Source: Cheilinus undulatus
Taxonomy: Eukaryota > Chordata > Actinopteri > Labriformes > Labridae
Reading direction: 5' to 3'
Length of the DNA stretch: 64,000 nucleotides
Assembly (NCBI RefSeq): GCF_018320785.1
Contig: NC_054878.1
Coordinates: 43,313,023 to 43,377,022, forward strand
Shown here: one piece after another, positions 23,601 to 33,666 of the stretch
Layout of the letters: each line of letters begins with the position of its first letter
How positions within the stretch are numbered: position 1 is the first letter of the stretch
Program-made: the position numbers and the translations under genes
Notes under the pieces: generated by a model
What the model saw: only the letters and a program-made list of their open reading frames with translations
Told to the model about the DNA's origin: nothing
Databases searched by the model: none

Positions 23601-24938
23601 TGCAATGATTGTCAAATCTCATAAACCCATATTTTATTCACAATAAAACAAAAACCGCATAGCAGATGTTTAAAATTTCCTGAAAAATATTAGCTCATTT
23701 TGAATTTGATGGCAGCAACACATCTCAAAAAAGCAGGGACAGGACCATGTTTAACATTCTGTACCATCCCCTCCAGTTGTATAAATATATAAATAAATAA
23801 ATATGTAATAATAAATATGGTTTATTAGCTTTGCAAATAATTGCATTCTGTTTTTAGTTTCACGGCGCTCAATAGAATCATTTTTAAAGTTAATAGTCAT
23901 TTCAGTGCAGAACTCTAGGTGTTGTAGGTTCAAATGAGGTCTGTACCTTTGTCCTCCTCAGTAGAAACTGTCTGCGGTTTCTGTGTCGACTGACTTTCTT
24001 TAAGTAGAAAATAAAAATCATCACTGTGACGATCCACAAAGAGTAAATAAATCAGAATATTATCTTTAAACAGATTAACCACATTAGTAAACAGTACCTG
24101 TTTTCTGGCACGACGTCCTGGAGTTGAAATCACACAGCAGGGTTTGTTTGCTCTTATTGTCCGTGATGTTGCAGGAAAGCAACTCTGCAAAGTCTGACTT
24201 CTGAACAACATGGGGAGTCTTGAACGTCACCCTGGCTGAACAGGTGCTCTTTAACGTCCCTATGTCGCTCTGACTGCCGTTATACTGCCACTGCACCGTG
24301 TGCCAACATGTATCGTACCTGAAGACAGAGCAGTAGAATACGACTCCAAGGGCACCATGGGACTCCACTGGTGGAAACGTAGAGAGAGAAAAGAGCAGTA
24401 GAGTCAACTCTCATGCTTTGTTTTGTGAAGTGTGACATTTTCTCCTCATACTTACTGAAAACAACAGAAAGATACACAAGAGCGTCCAGATGTTTTTGTC
24501 CTGAGTTGAAGCGTCTGCAGGCGTAACGACCAGCATCCTCCCGTGAGACACTTTTGATCACCAGAGAACAGTCCGCTGCAGTAGTCAGTCTCCATGATGG
24601 AGCTTTAGCAGTCTCATTCTCTCTCTTATCATGACTGAAAAGCCAAGAAGTCTCGTCACACTTCTGCTGATTTTTGAACACATCTGCACAAGGCAGCGTC
24701 ACATCATCTCCCTCTCTGACTGTGAAGGAGAGGATGTTCGCTTCAGTCACTGCTGCTAAAAACAGAGAAACAGAAGAGTGTGTTTATCCTGTACCTGGCA
24801 ATACTAAAGGAATAAATGATGACTGAAGCAAATTCCAGCAGATTTTTCTGCCATACCTCAGCGTGTTTCTTGATTATTAGTGGTGTTTTGTAAATTCTTA
24901 CCTGCAAACAGAATCAGCAGCATCACAGATGGAAACAT
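20679..24938 (-). CDS. Ig-domain receptor 2 (two Ig domains)
   Basis: Seven exons, 289 aa: 24902-24938, 24456-24755, 24098-24367, 23947-23997, 23092-23181, 22984-23012, 20679-20771, all GT-AG. The signal peptide is short (MFPSVMLLILFAG). The V-type domain (13-112) has TLPCADVF, QKCDETSW, DCSLVIK and GRYACRRF. The second domain (113-202) has CWHTVQWQYNG, CSARVTF, SCNITD, LLCDF and SCQKTG. The stalk (203-219) is ESQSTQKPQTVSTEEDK. The membrane exon reads GLMLRFIIVSVGLSVLILTVV..WARIKG. The tail keeps one tyrosine in DIFYSVA, without the +3 Leu/Val/Ile of an ITIM; the second tyrosine is Cys (ACEKS). The upstream start codon used by receptors 3, 4 and 5 reads ACA here, so the second in-frame Met is used. 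The last intron (2.2 kb) holds a Tc1 fragment. Same family and probable role as receptor 1; function inferred only. Confidence 0.82.
20780..22590. other. Receptor 2 intron 6, no feature resolved
   Basis: AT-rich intronic sequence with short frames and no recognised repeat in most of it. Confidence 0.45.
22598..22940. mobile_element. Tc1/mariner-like fragment
   Basis: Starts CAGGTGCATCTTAGGAAATT, a known fish Tc1-type terminus style, and carries an internal piece (AAGACTGCTGACATGACTAC) typical of such elements. A similar terminus, inverted, is near 59222-59252. Confidence 0.5.
23538..23777 (-). mobile_element. Tc1-like left-end fragment in receptor 2 intron 4
   Basis: Same terminus as 3867-4100, cut off internally at an AT-rich (TAAATAAATA) stretch. 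Its insertion point is shared with the relic at 3.87 kb. Confidence 0.75.
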
Positions 24939-25051
24939 TTTAACCCGTCCTGTCTTGTTTTTCTTTCTCTGCCTTTTGTTTTCACACCCTTCAATGGTAA
25001 GATTTCCTGAACAGGCGTCTCTTTTAGTGACTTACAGCATGAACTTCCTGT
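24939..25051 (-). promoter_or_regulatory. Proximal promoter of receptor 2 with ETS-like site
   Basis: ACAGGAAGT (25043-25051, minus strand) lies about 105 bases before the start codon, in the context TTACCACAGGAAGTT shared with receptor 5. A GGCAGAGAAAG purine stretch follows just before the gene, as in receptors 3-5. ETS/PU.1 binding is inferred from the motif. Confidence 0.45.
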
Positions 25052-25356
25052 GGTAAGAAAGTGTAATTTCCGTCCAGTGACTTGCGCCCTTTTATCTCTC
25101 ATTTTATGTCATCTCTGAGAGTTGATGTGGTTCTGTGTGGATAAAAGAACAAGAGATGGGATTTAAAGGAAGGTTCCTCTGCCTCTCAATAGTCAAATTT
25201 CAAAAGTAAACTCATGATGTGGCACAAGTTTAGCAGCATCTCTGAGGCCACACCTATGTGGCTACAGCTACACGAACATGCATGCACGTTGCTGGGGCCC
25301 CTATGGGGGGAGTCTAGATGATTCAACTAACTTGGCCCCTAAAATATTTAATTAGA

Positions 25357-25409
25357 AATACAACCCCAATTCCAAAAAAGCTGGTGCGCAAACATGTATA
25401 AAAATAAAT

Positions 25410-25440
<31 letters not shown>

Positions 25441-25690
25441 GAAAAAAAGAATGCAATGATTCTCCTTCCATTCTCTTTGGGGGGAGTGAAATCTATCCCA
25501 GCTGTCATTGGGTGAGAGGTGAGAGACTGGTCACCAGCCAGTTGCAGGGCTGACATATAGAGGCAGACAACCAGGCGCACTCACACTCACACCTACCTTA
25601 ACGTAATGGCCATGTTTTTGGTGGTGGGAGGAAGCCGGCAACCTTCTTGCTGTGAGACAGCAGCGCTAACCTGTGTGCCACCGTGCAGTG
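25357..25690. repeat. Tc1 end fragment, poly-A, and a LINE/SINE-like 3' piece
   Basis: ACAACCCCAATTCCAAAAAA is the same Tc1 end, followed by a poly-A run. Then CTATCCCAGCTGTCATTGGG..CAGGGCTGACA and AACCTTCTTGCTGTGAGACA, a widespread fish retroelement tail. A related piece is at 61780-61865. Confidence 0.6.
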
Positions 25691-25899
25691 CAATGGTTGA
25701 TAAACAGGTCCACCCACAGGATTGTCTGGGTCCCTGACTAATCCAGAGAATGGGCCCTCCCTAGTCTGGGTTTACTGATGACATCAGTGCATGTGTGTTG
25801 GATCAGTAGCATCGATGCTCGCATCTGGGCTAAAAGCTAACTCATTTTGGCACTAATATTAGATTTTGATGTTGAAATATAGTTTTTATGGTCACTACT

Positions 25900-26100
25900 T
25901 TCTTTTCCATCCATTATTGCCACACCTTTTGCTACTTTTATCCTGTTTTAACCCATTTTACCCACTTTTTGCTCGGATTGCAATTTTTAGCCAATTTGCC
26001 TTTTTTATTTTACCAATTGTTGCCCATTTCTTTAAGTGATTTTTTGCCTACTTTAGCTGCTTTTTTGTAATTTTTGCTTTCCACCCCATTTTTGCTAACC
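25900..26100. repeat. Degenerate TTTTTGCCCATTTT array
   Basis: Same loose repeat type as 12150-12470. Confidence 0.5.
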
Positions 26101-26102
26101 GT

Positions 26103-26545
26103 ACATGCCAGATGGATTTGCTTCACACATCCATCTGGGAAAGCTTCAGTAGGAAACGTCTGAGAAAAGGCAGAGGCTCTGAAAAAAACTCGGAGTGTGA
26201 TTGGATGAACGTTCTGTCTATCACATCTCTACGGGCCAATCAGAGCAACAAAATGTGACGCAGCTGCCATTGAGTTGCGTGTGAGCAGCTACTGAGGAAT
26301 AACACGAAACATGGCGACTATAGACATGTAAGTACTCGACTTTTGTTGTTTTTGAAAAGAAAACAACTCACTGCTGTTCTTTGTTGTTCTTATAACAAAA
26401 AAATGTTGTCAAGTTCTGATAAAACTGGCGCTTTAGCAGCATCTACGCTAATCTCTTCCCCCATAACTGCACCAGCTCTTGCTGCTGCTTGTTTACGTCA
26501 CGACTCTGCCGTGCCTGAAAGTACATTACCAGATACTCATACTGC
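26103..26545 (-). mobile_element. Unnamed three-copy element, copy 2 (inverted)
   Basis: Reverse-complement match to 5790-6215, with hairpin arms CCAGATGGAT (26108-26117) and ATCCATCTGG (26129-26138). Ends before most of the small frame kept in copies 1 and 3. Confidence 0.6.
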
Positions 26546-26750
26546 TTTGGTACTGATCCTGTTTATGTGTTTGTATGTATATAATCATATTGTGATGGAG
26601 ATATACACTGAATGCTTTTTTTAAAAAACCCGGTTCAGCGCTTCATTGTCAGTGGAATACACAATGACTGAGTGAGGTGTGTAATGATGGCTGTGCTTCT
26701 CATCTCAGCAGTGGTAACCAACTAGATGCACACAGGCATCTCTTAAGTAA

Positions 26751-26930
26751 CACAGTAGTCTACCTTAAACCTGATCAAACATGAGCTCTCTACAGGAACA
26801 CAGTAGTCTACCTTAAACCTGATCAAACATGAGCTCTCTACAGGAACACAGTAGTCCACCTTAAACCTGATCAAACATGAGCTCTCTACAGGAACACAGT
26901 AGTCCACCTTAAACCTGATCAAACACATGC
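26751..26930. repeat. 48-bp tandem repeat, about 3.8 copies
   Basis: CACAGTAGTC recurs at 26751, 26799, 26847 and 26895, exactly 48 bases apart, with a TCTACC to TCCACC change in the last two units. 48 is divisible by 3, so the minus strand stays open, repeating IRFKVDYCVPVESSCL. Probably not a gene. Confidence 0.9.
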
Positions 26931-28665
26931 CTGATGAAAGCTGCTGTTTGATTTACTGCTCTGAAAAATTCGGATGTGTCTTCTGCTAATGCCATGTTAA
27001 TTCTGTGCTGTTTAATGTCATTTTTGTAACTGTTGTATCCTGCCAAGGTACTTTAAATTTTGGTTAACTCTTTTCAAGTGCATCATATGGAGCATTTAAA
27101 CTTGATTGTATGTAGTCCTTTTAGAAATACACGAGTGGGTTAAAGTGATATGATTTATTATTGGATCATAATTATCTTGTTGCTAAAAACTGCAGTTTCA
27201 GTTGAGATATCTAAGTTGTGTTTATCTGAGAACTGAATAGAAAGTGTGTACTTTAACATTAAAATTAAAATCAAAAGGTAGTCTAATATATTTCCCTTTG
27301 GTTTGCACCTTATTTCCATTACTTGTCTTCTTCAGATCAAAAGTTCCAAGTCTCAAATTGAATCAAAGGTTGAATTAAAGATCTATGAATCACTTCCTTG
27401 AATGTTTGATACTAACCTTGTTTGGCAGTCTCTCTCTGAATAAAGACTACCCTTTATTATCTCTTCTGGGGTTTTTTTTTTTATCTTGGTAATGTTTGTG
27501 AAATAGCTGTAGTGATAACCAGTGTTAGCTCGTATAGCTGCAGGGGTCTGCATATCCCTAAGCAGATCCCCATACAACTTAAAATGTACTACTACCTCTT
27601 CCCTGATGCTAAGCCATTTCATAGAAAAACAGAATTAATACAATTTTCCCAGCCTGTGTCTGTGAATGGGGTGATGGGCCCATTGGTCTCCACTGTGTGC
27701 ATACAACACTCCAGAAAGAGTAGTACATGGGTCATTTTTCACATCATTTCATAACATTTAAGTGTATAGATAATCAACGTAAATCTTCCCAGAACGTGCT
27801 TCACAGGAATTTTAATTTTATCGTTATTGTTTGATGAAGATGCAGTTTAAAATCTTATGGATAGTAATTTGAAACACACACACATATATATATATGTATA
27901 TATTAAAAATCAGGATATAAATGTATATAAATATGCATAGACGTGAATGTAAACACAGCCTTTAGCCGATTAGCAATGAAGTTATGTACAACACTGCTAC
28001 TTAAAATGATTTCTGTAATCGCGGTATGTAATTTGCAGTGTGTTTTTCGTGATTTTTTAGTTACTGTAACCTCCTGTGTAGTTAAATGTAGTCAAATAAA
28101 TGGATTTACACATCTATCTACATCAAATTGGTCGATAATTAGTCCATTCATTCGTCTGACAGCTACAACAGATCTTTGAGCTCGAGACAGTTTTCCAACA
28201 CGCCATTGGATGAGAAGCCTTATTATGTCAGGCATATCGGACCCCAAACGTAGCTGTCCGCGCTATTTGCCGGTTAAAATAACTTTTAAAACTTATCGAT
28301 TACAAAAATATGTGCAAGAAGTGAGAGTGACAACAATTTTATCTTTACTTGTAATGGAATGAAGATTCGGCAGTCAAAAGATTAGGTACTCCCTCGCCAG
28401 GGATCGTTTAAATACACGATATCTCCCGTTGGCCCACCGCCTAAATGCAGAAAATTGTTTCTAAGCCTGTGGCTGTGCCATTACTTTAACTCTTAAATGG
28501 GCAGACACACATAAATATTTTAGAAATTTTATTTTATTTTATTTTTCTAATGTATCTGGGCTAAAATAACACAATTGAAAACAAATTAGGCCCTTTTTGA
28601 TAGCTCTCCTCAGATATACAATGTGGATTTATTTAATTTTGTCCTGTTTTCTCTTTAATCTAAAG
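26931..28665. other. No gene seen upstream of the receptor fragment
   Basis: AT-rich, with a CA/TA microsatellite near 27877-27905. Searched for V, second Ig and signal exons on the plus strand without success. Confidence 0.5.
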
Positions 28666-29242
28666 GTCCATTGTGGTCTCAAACATCATCTGTAGATGAG
28701 GGCGCTCAAATCAACAAAGGTACAGTCTTCCTGTTTCAACATCTCAGAGTGCATCTACAAACACAAACATCTGAAAATTTCTCAGCTTTGTCAGAATGAG
28801 CTGAGTCTGAAATGTTTCTGGTTCTCCCGAATGATCAGGTGGGCTCAGGTTTATAATGGTGTCTGTGGGATTGTCAGTCCTCATGATAACTGTAGTGACG
28901 ATCATCATATGGACCAGAATCAAAGGTGAGACGGATCAAATATAGTTTCAAACAACATTAGATGAAGCGATTAACAGAGAGGAGACTAAGGCTGACTCCT
29001 GTCTTCACAGGGAAGGAAACACAGATGGATGCCAGTGATGTGAGTTTAACAGAAGGATTCAAGAACAAACTTTAAGTCTGATTTGTTACAAGAAGAAAGG
29101 GAAACATTTGCATCGTTTGTTTGAGAATCTCTGTTTGTTGTTTTCACAGGTGCAAAACCATGAAGTTCATGATTTAGCCATGTTTGACAACTCTGGAGGC
29201 CGTGACGCCTCTGTCCACCTCCAAAGATCAGTGACCCTGTGA
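28666..29242 (+). pseudogene. 3' fragment of an Ig-domain receptor (stalk, membrane and tail exons only)
   Basis: Four exons remain: stalk 28666-28719, membrane 28839-28925 (GLRFIMVSVGLSVLMITVV..WTRIKG), the 29-nt exon 29011-29039 (GKETQMDASD) and the tail exon 29150-29242, which ends in TGA. All keep correct splice sites and one open frame. Introns and 3' flank closely match the 3' end of receptor 3 (42.45-42.95 kb), so this is a duplicate of it. I found no signal peptide, V or second Ig exon between 24.95 and 28.66 kb on this strand. In the tail both tyrosine positions are lost (EVHDLAMFDNSGG). It is most likely a truncated copy left by an incomplete duplication. It could only be expressed as the 3' end of a hybrid transcript. 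A polyadenylation signal follows at 29585. Confidence 0.75.
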
Positions 29243-29584
29243 TCAGAGCGACCATGAAAAAGAGGAAAACAAGGTGGCAAAATGTCCGGGGTTTTGTGGT
29301 TTATGAACTTTATTCCACCCTTTTTTTTAAAGATGATTGCAAACATTTCATCAAGACATACCTTTGCCACAACTTCTTAAACAACATGTATAAAACAAAG
29401 TCAATGATTCTGATGTTAATATGAGGATCTTTCATTGTTTGGTATGCCTCGCTTTTTAGTTTTGAATGTTTTTCTTTAACAAGTCTCTTTATATGTGTAT
29501 ATTTTTTATATAACTGGATTGTGTATTTTACAGTGGTACTATTTTTGTATACAACAAAGTCAGTGATTCTGATGTTAATATGAG

Positions 29585-29590
29585 AATAAA
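29585..29590 (+). terminator. Polyadenylation signal AATAAA after the receptor fragment
   Basis: An exact AATAAA lies 343 bases after the TGA, and the sequence between resembles the 3' UTR of receptor 3. Its use depends on whether the fragment is transcribed. Confidence 0.45.
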
Positions 29591-29639
29591 GAGAAGCCCT
29601 AAAATTACAGAGAGTGCTTCTTTACTGTTCCACCCTGTG

Positions 29640-30170
29640 CTGATTTTTTAAATAGATTTTTATTGTCTTGGTCATGTCCAGGTCTTGGCTCAAAACAATA
29701 AAAGTGGAGGGAGGGAGGGGTTAAAAGTGCAGGGGCACAATAAGAATCAAATCAAGGCATAAAATACTGAACGGCGTAGACATAAAAGCTTAAAGATTAA
29801 ATTCAAAAACTAAGGAAAATTAGAGGCAGAAAAATTAAAAGAGAGAAAACTGGCCAAAGGAGATGGTGAAAGACAGAAGACGACATAAAAGCAAGTCTAT
29901 AAAAATGAATCCTAAGAAGTGACTTAAAGGAGGTGATTGAATCTGCGTGCCTTAATTTCCTTTACATCCTGACTTTTCATACTCTTGAGTTTTACTGTTT
30001 ATCAAATTTTAGGACTTAAGGATATGTTAAATCAAAGTTTAAGTTTACATTTTTATCCTGGAGGAAATCTGCAGACCTCATTCCGGTGGGCCAGCTATAA
30101 AAAAAATATGATATGATCTTAGGGGCCGGGTTTAGCCTGCGGGCCTTTAGTTTGACACCCCCTGCTTTCA
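29640..30170. repeat. hAT-like right end and flanking repeat
   Basis: Ends in GCGGGCCTTTAGTTTGACACC, the inverted form of the CAGGGGTGTCAAACT terminus. GGTGGGCCAG..GGGGCCGGGTTTAGC matches the right part of the element at 45993-46979. The left end is not clear. Confidence 0.45.
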
Positions 30171-30599
30171 ATGATCCGTACACCACTGTGGTTGCTAGAT
30201 TTGGCAAATTTACCTCACAATGAACAAAAAAAAAAAAAAAAAAACAGCATTTAACTGACTGTTAACTCTGAATAAAGACAGTGACATCAGCTAGCAACAG
30301 ACTGGACTGAGATGAACTGATCTGTGATTTTATATTGTTGCATTAGAGGGGCAGGGCCATTCCCTACTGTGGGCGCGTGACATCCTGGGTCCACATATTT
30401 GCCCTGCCAAAATTAAACCCAGCAAGGAAAGGGGAGAAAAACTTTCTGACAGTCTAAATCCAGAATTCAGTCACATGTACATCTCAGTGTTTTCACAGGT
30501 TTGCAGCAACTACATCCAACATATCTAGAGTGATGAGACTAAATATGTTGACTTCACTTTACAGATTTTGGATTTCACTTTACAGGGTCTTTAAGTACT

Positions 30600-32035
30600 T
30601 TGGAGCCAGGCCTTTCAGTGCTTTGAAAGTAATGAGTAAAATCTTAAAATCAGTTCTAAAACATACATACAGGGAGCCAGTGTGAAGATGCTAAAAGGTG
30701 ATGTGATGTCATCTGTTACCAGTAAGAAGCCTACCTGCTGAGTTCTGGACCAGCTGTAAGTGAGAGAGGGATTATTGATTGAGACCAGACAGGAGGGCAT
30801 TGTTGTAGTTAAGTCGTAAGAAAATGTGGACATGGATGACTTTTCCAGTTCTGACTGGGTGAGTATTCATTTTATTTCGGTGATGGTTCAGATATGGAAA
30901 AAGCAGCTTTATTGATTTGGGTTTTGAAGGTGAGGTCTGAATCAAATATTACTCAGAGGTTTCTGGTTGCTGGTCTGAGGTTTTCTGAGAGGGTACAAAG
31001 ACTGAGTATGCTTTCACACTAGGCCTAGTTGATAAGAACCACGCCGTGGCGCAATTCCTCCCCCTCCCCCTTCTCCTGCAGGCTTGCTTTCACAGTAGCC
31101 ATATCGAACCGTGCCAGGGCGCACTTGCGTATTTACTTGGTCCGAAACAGCAGGTGGCAGTATGCACGTAGCTGGTTTACAACCCCGCAAAAGAGGAGAA
31201 AGAAGAAGATTGTTTTTGTTTTGACCTGGCAAAAAGTCCATCCTGCATCCATGGATGATTAAAATCACTTTAAGATGCCAGCAACTTCACTCTTCGTATC
31301 TGCACATCTACGTGCAGCTCAGAGGATTAAATGGGCTCACGCTGCGCAGATACAGCATTTTTTGAGGTGACAGGAGACTTTTTCCTGCCTTTGCATCTCC
31401 TCTCACTGACTCCAACCTGTGTTCTTCTGTAAGGTGAGTCACAGCAGACCATTTATTGACTGGATTCTGATGATTTCCGCCCTTTATTGAGGAAAAATGT
31501 GAACAAACTGTCGCGCTGTTTAAAGAAGTTTAGTTTTTATGATGACATCATAAAGCTGATAGGGCGCTCTGTCCCGTAACCGAGCGCGGTTGCATTCATA
31601 TCTCATCTGAACCGTGCCAGAGTCCACTTGAATCGCGCCCGAGACCACCTCCCCAAGCAGGCCCAGGCCCGGTGTCCAGGGGCGGTTTGTTTGCATTCAC
31701 ACTACCAAAACGAATCACACTTTGGGCTCAAGTGCACTCGGATCCGGGTCCGGGCCCCTAGTGTGAAAGCCATCTGAATCTAATTAGGTGGAGTTATGAG
31801 TGTTAAACAGTATTATTTATGATTTTGAGTTATTGAGCTACATGATTCTGAGCCATCCAGCAGTTGATAACTCAGTCTGGAACAGCAGGCTTCCAGGGTC
31901 CTCAGGTCTCAGGGGCAGGTACATCTGTGTGTCGTCTGCATAGCAGATGACTGGTTGGAGTGTACATTGTACATTCAGCCATGGCCACTCTGTGGTCATG
32001 TTTGCTGTGTCCACCCGCAGGTGTGAATAACCCAA
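30600..32035 (-). mobile_element. LINE remnant with reverse transcriptase YADD motif
   Basis: The minus frame 31838-32035 contains VICYADDTQMYLPLRPEDPG, the reverse transcriptase catalytic motif in the form common to L2/Rex1-type fish LINEs. 30600-31005 reads like further LINE-associated repeat (TTTCAGTGCTTTGAAAGTAA). The MITE at 31010-31770 splits it. Confidence 0.6.
31010..31770. mobile_element. MITE with GCTTTCACACTA inverted ends
   Basis: Left GCTTTCACACTAGGC, right CCCCTAGTGTGAAAGC. GC-richer than its surroundings. No clear target duplication. Confidence 0.6.
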
Positions 32036-32096
32036 AAAGTCAGTGCCTTGGTTTTCCTGTCTTTAGAAATTTCCACCACAGTCCATGAGTATGCAC

Positions 32097-32973
32097 TAGG
32101 GGTGTGACGAGATCTTGTGGCACGAGATCAGCTGTTGGCTGCGTGTATCATCAGTCAGAAGCTTAACGTGTAGCGCAACGGGTCTGCATACTGCAGCGGT
32201 AAACTTAGCTCAACTAACTCTGTTTGAGCGCCATAAGTCCACTGTTAGCTCCAAAAAGTGAAATTAGAGCTTCAGTTAAACGCGCCCTGTTGTATGACAG
32301 CAGACAGAGACACACACTCACCAACGCACACACATTAACACACACACCCATCTGTGCGCCGGGTCCAACACTGTTAAAGCTCATATGAGAAAAAAAGACC
32401 ACAAAACAATACAATAATCTATTTCTTCAAATTACAACGTGTTTTTGACTTAAAGATTTATTTTGAGTGTTTAAAATATGGATGTCCTTAAAGAGGATGA
32501 AAAATAGTTTGATTTTACTGCTGCAGCTCTTTATATTTCAGTCTGTTGTAAACAGTGCTTAAAGTACTTTTAAAATAATCTAAATGCTTTTATTATATAT
32601 AATTAAGTATAATATTAAATATAGTTATTGTAATTGTAGCGATGAGTGCATAGTGTAGTAAATTAAAGTTTTTGTAGACTGTTAAATGAAAGGTTTGATT
32701 TGAAGAGCATTAAAATGTACAGTTTGAGTCAAAGTTAGACAAAACATACTCTTTGGAAGCATTAATAGCCTATTCAGTACTTAATTCAAATATTTTTGAG
32801 TAGACCTGAATGTGTTGCAATTATGACTTTCAGCTGTATAAAGGACATATTATCCACCCATGTATTTTTTTTTTTTTACCAAAATTTAAAAAAGTGTAAA
32901 ATCTCGTCTCGTCTCATGTCTCATGGGCCTAAATCTTGTCTCGTTTCATCTCAAGTGTCTCGTCACACCCCTA
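32097..32973. mobile_element. hAT-like non-autonomous element, exact 8-bp target duplication
   Basis: Inverted ends TAGGGGTGTGACGAGA and TCTCGTCACACCCCTA, flanked by GTATGCAC at 32089-32096 and 32974-32981. No transposase frame. Confidence 0.85.
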
Positions 32974-33561
32974 GTATGCACTGATCCCATTCTTCCATAT
33001 TCACATGCCACTGATGCAGCATTGGCAGTTATTTGGGGTGGTAGGACACTTCGGCATGTGACCTCTGAGAATCGAACCTCTGACTCTAAGCACAAACCTA
33101 CCACTGATTAACCTCCACCCACAGCGTCTAAAGATATCTGATCATGGTGTACCAAAGCTCACACAGAAACTCCTCCTCATCACTTCTGATGAGATGATAA
33201 CCTGCTGCAACGAGAGGCAATCATTTCTGAGAAAACTATAAATAAACTGTGTGCTTAAAACACTATCTAAAGCATCTCTGGGCAGGGAGGAGTCATTTTA
33301 TATTTTGGGCTTCATTTACAATGCTAGGACCCCCTTGTGCATGGTGCACCCCTAAATGGGGTCCTAACCTGGTGCTGACTCTGGACACAAGTTTACATTT
33401 TGACTTGTCTAACCTGACTCAATGTCAGGAACGGGAGAGATTCTGAGGATGAGACACATCAGAGACAGATTTCCTTTTATCCACACAGAATCACATCAAC
33501 ATTTAACTGTGAAGATGTTTACAAGAAATTCAGAGAGATGATAAAATCTGAGAACACGTCT

Positions 33562-33666
33562 CAGGAAGTCACAAAAGGGAGGTGGCCCTCAATCTCTTAA
33601 GGACACAGTCAGTGATCATTCATTGCATTTAAGGACATAAGAAGAGGAGGCAGACAGAGAGGAAAG
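33562..33666 (+). promoter_or_regulatory. Proximal promoter of receptor 3 with ETS-like site and TTTAAGG box
   Basis: CAGGAAGT at 33562-33569 and GCATTTAAGG at 33625-33634, about 33 bases before the start codon. The purine-rich leader GAGGCAGACAGAGAGGAAAG directly precedes the ATG. The same three blocks occur in the same order at receptors 4 and 5. The TTTAAGG box may act as a weak TATA box, implying a very short 5' UTR. Confidence 0.5.

Noticed and set aside
26743..26928. A repeat protein gene on the minus strand
   Set aside because: The open frame is a by-product of a 48-bp tandem repeat. No splice or promoter support.
26751..26930. CRISPR array
   Set aside because: The units are contiguous with no unique spacers, and the window is eukaryotic.
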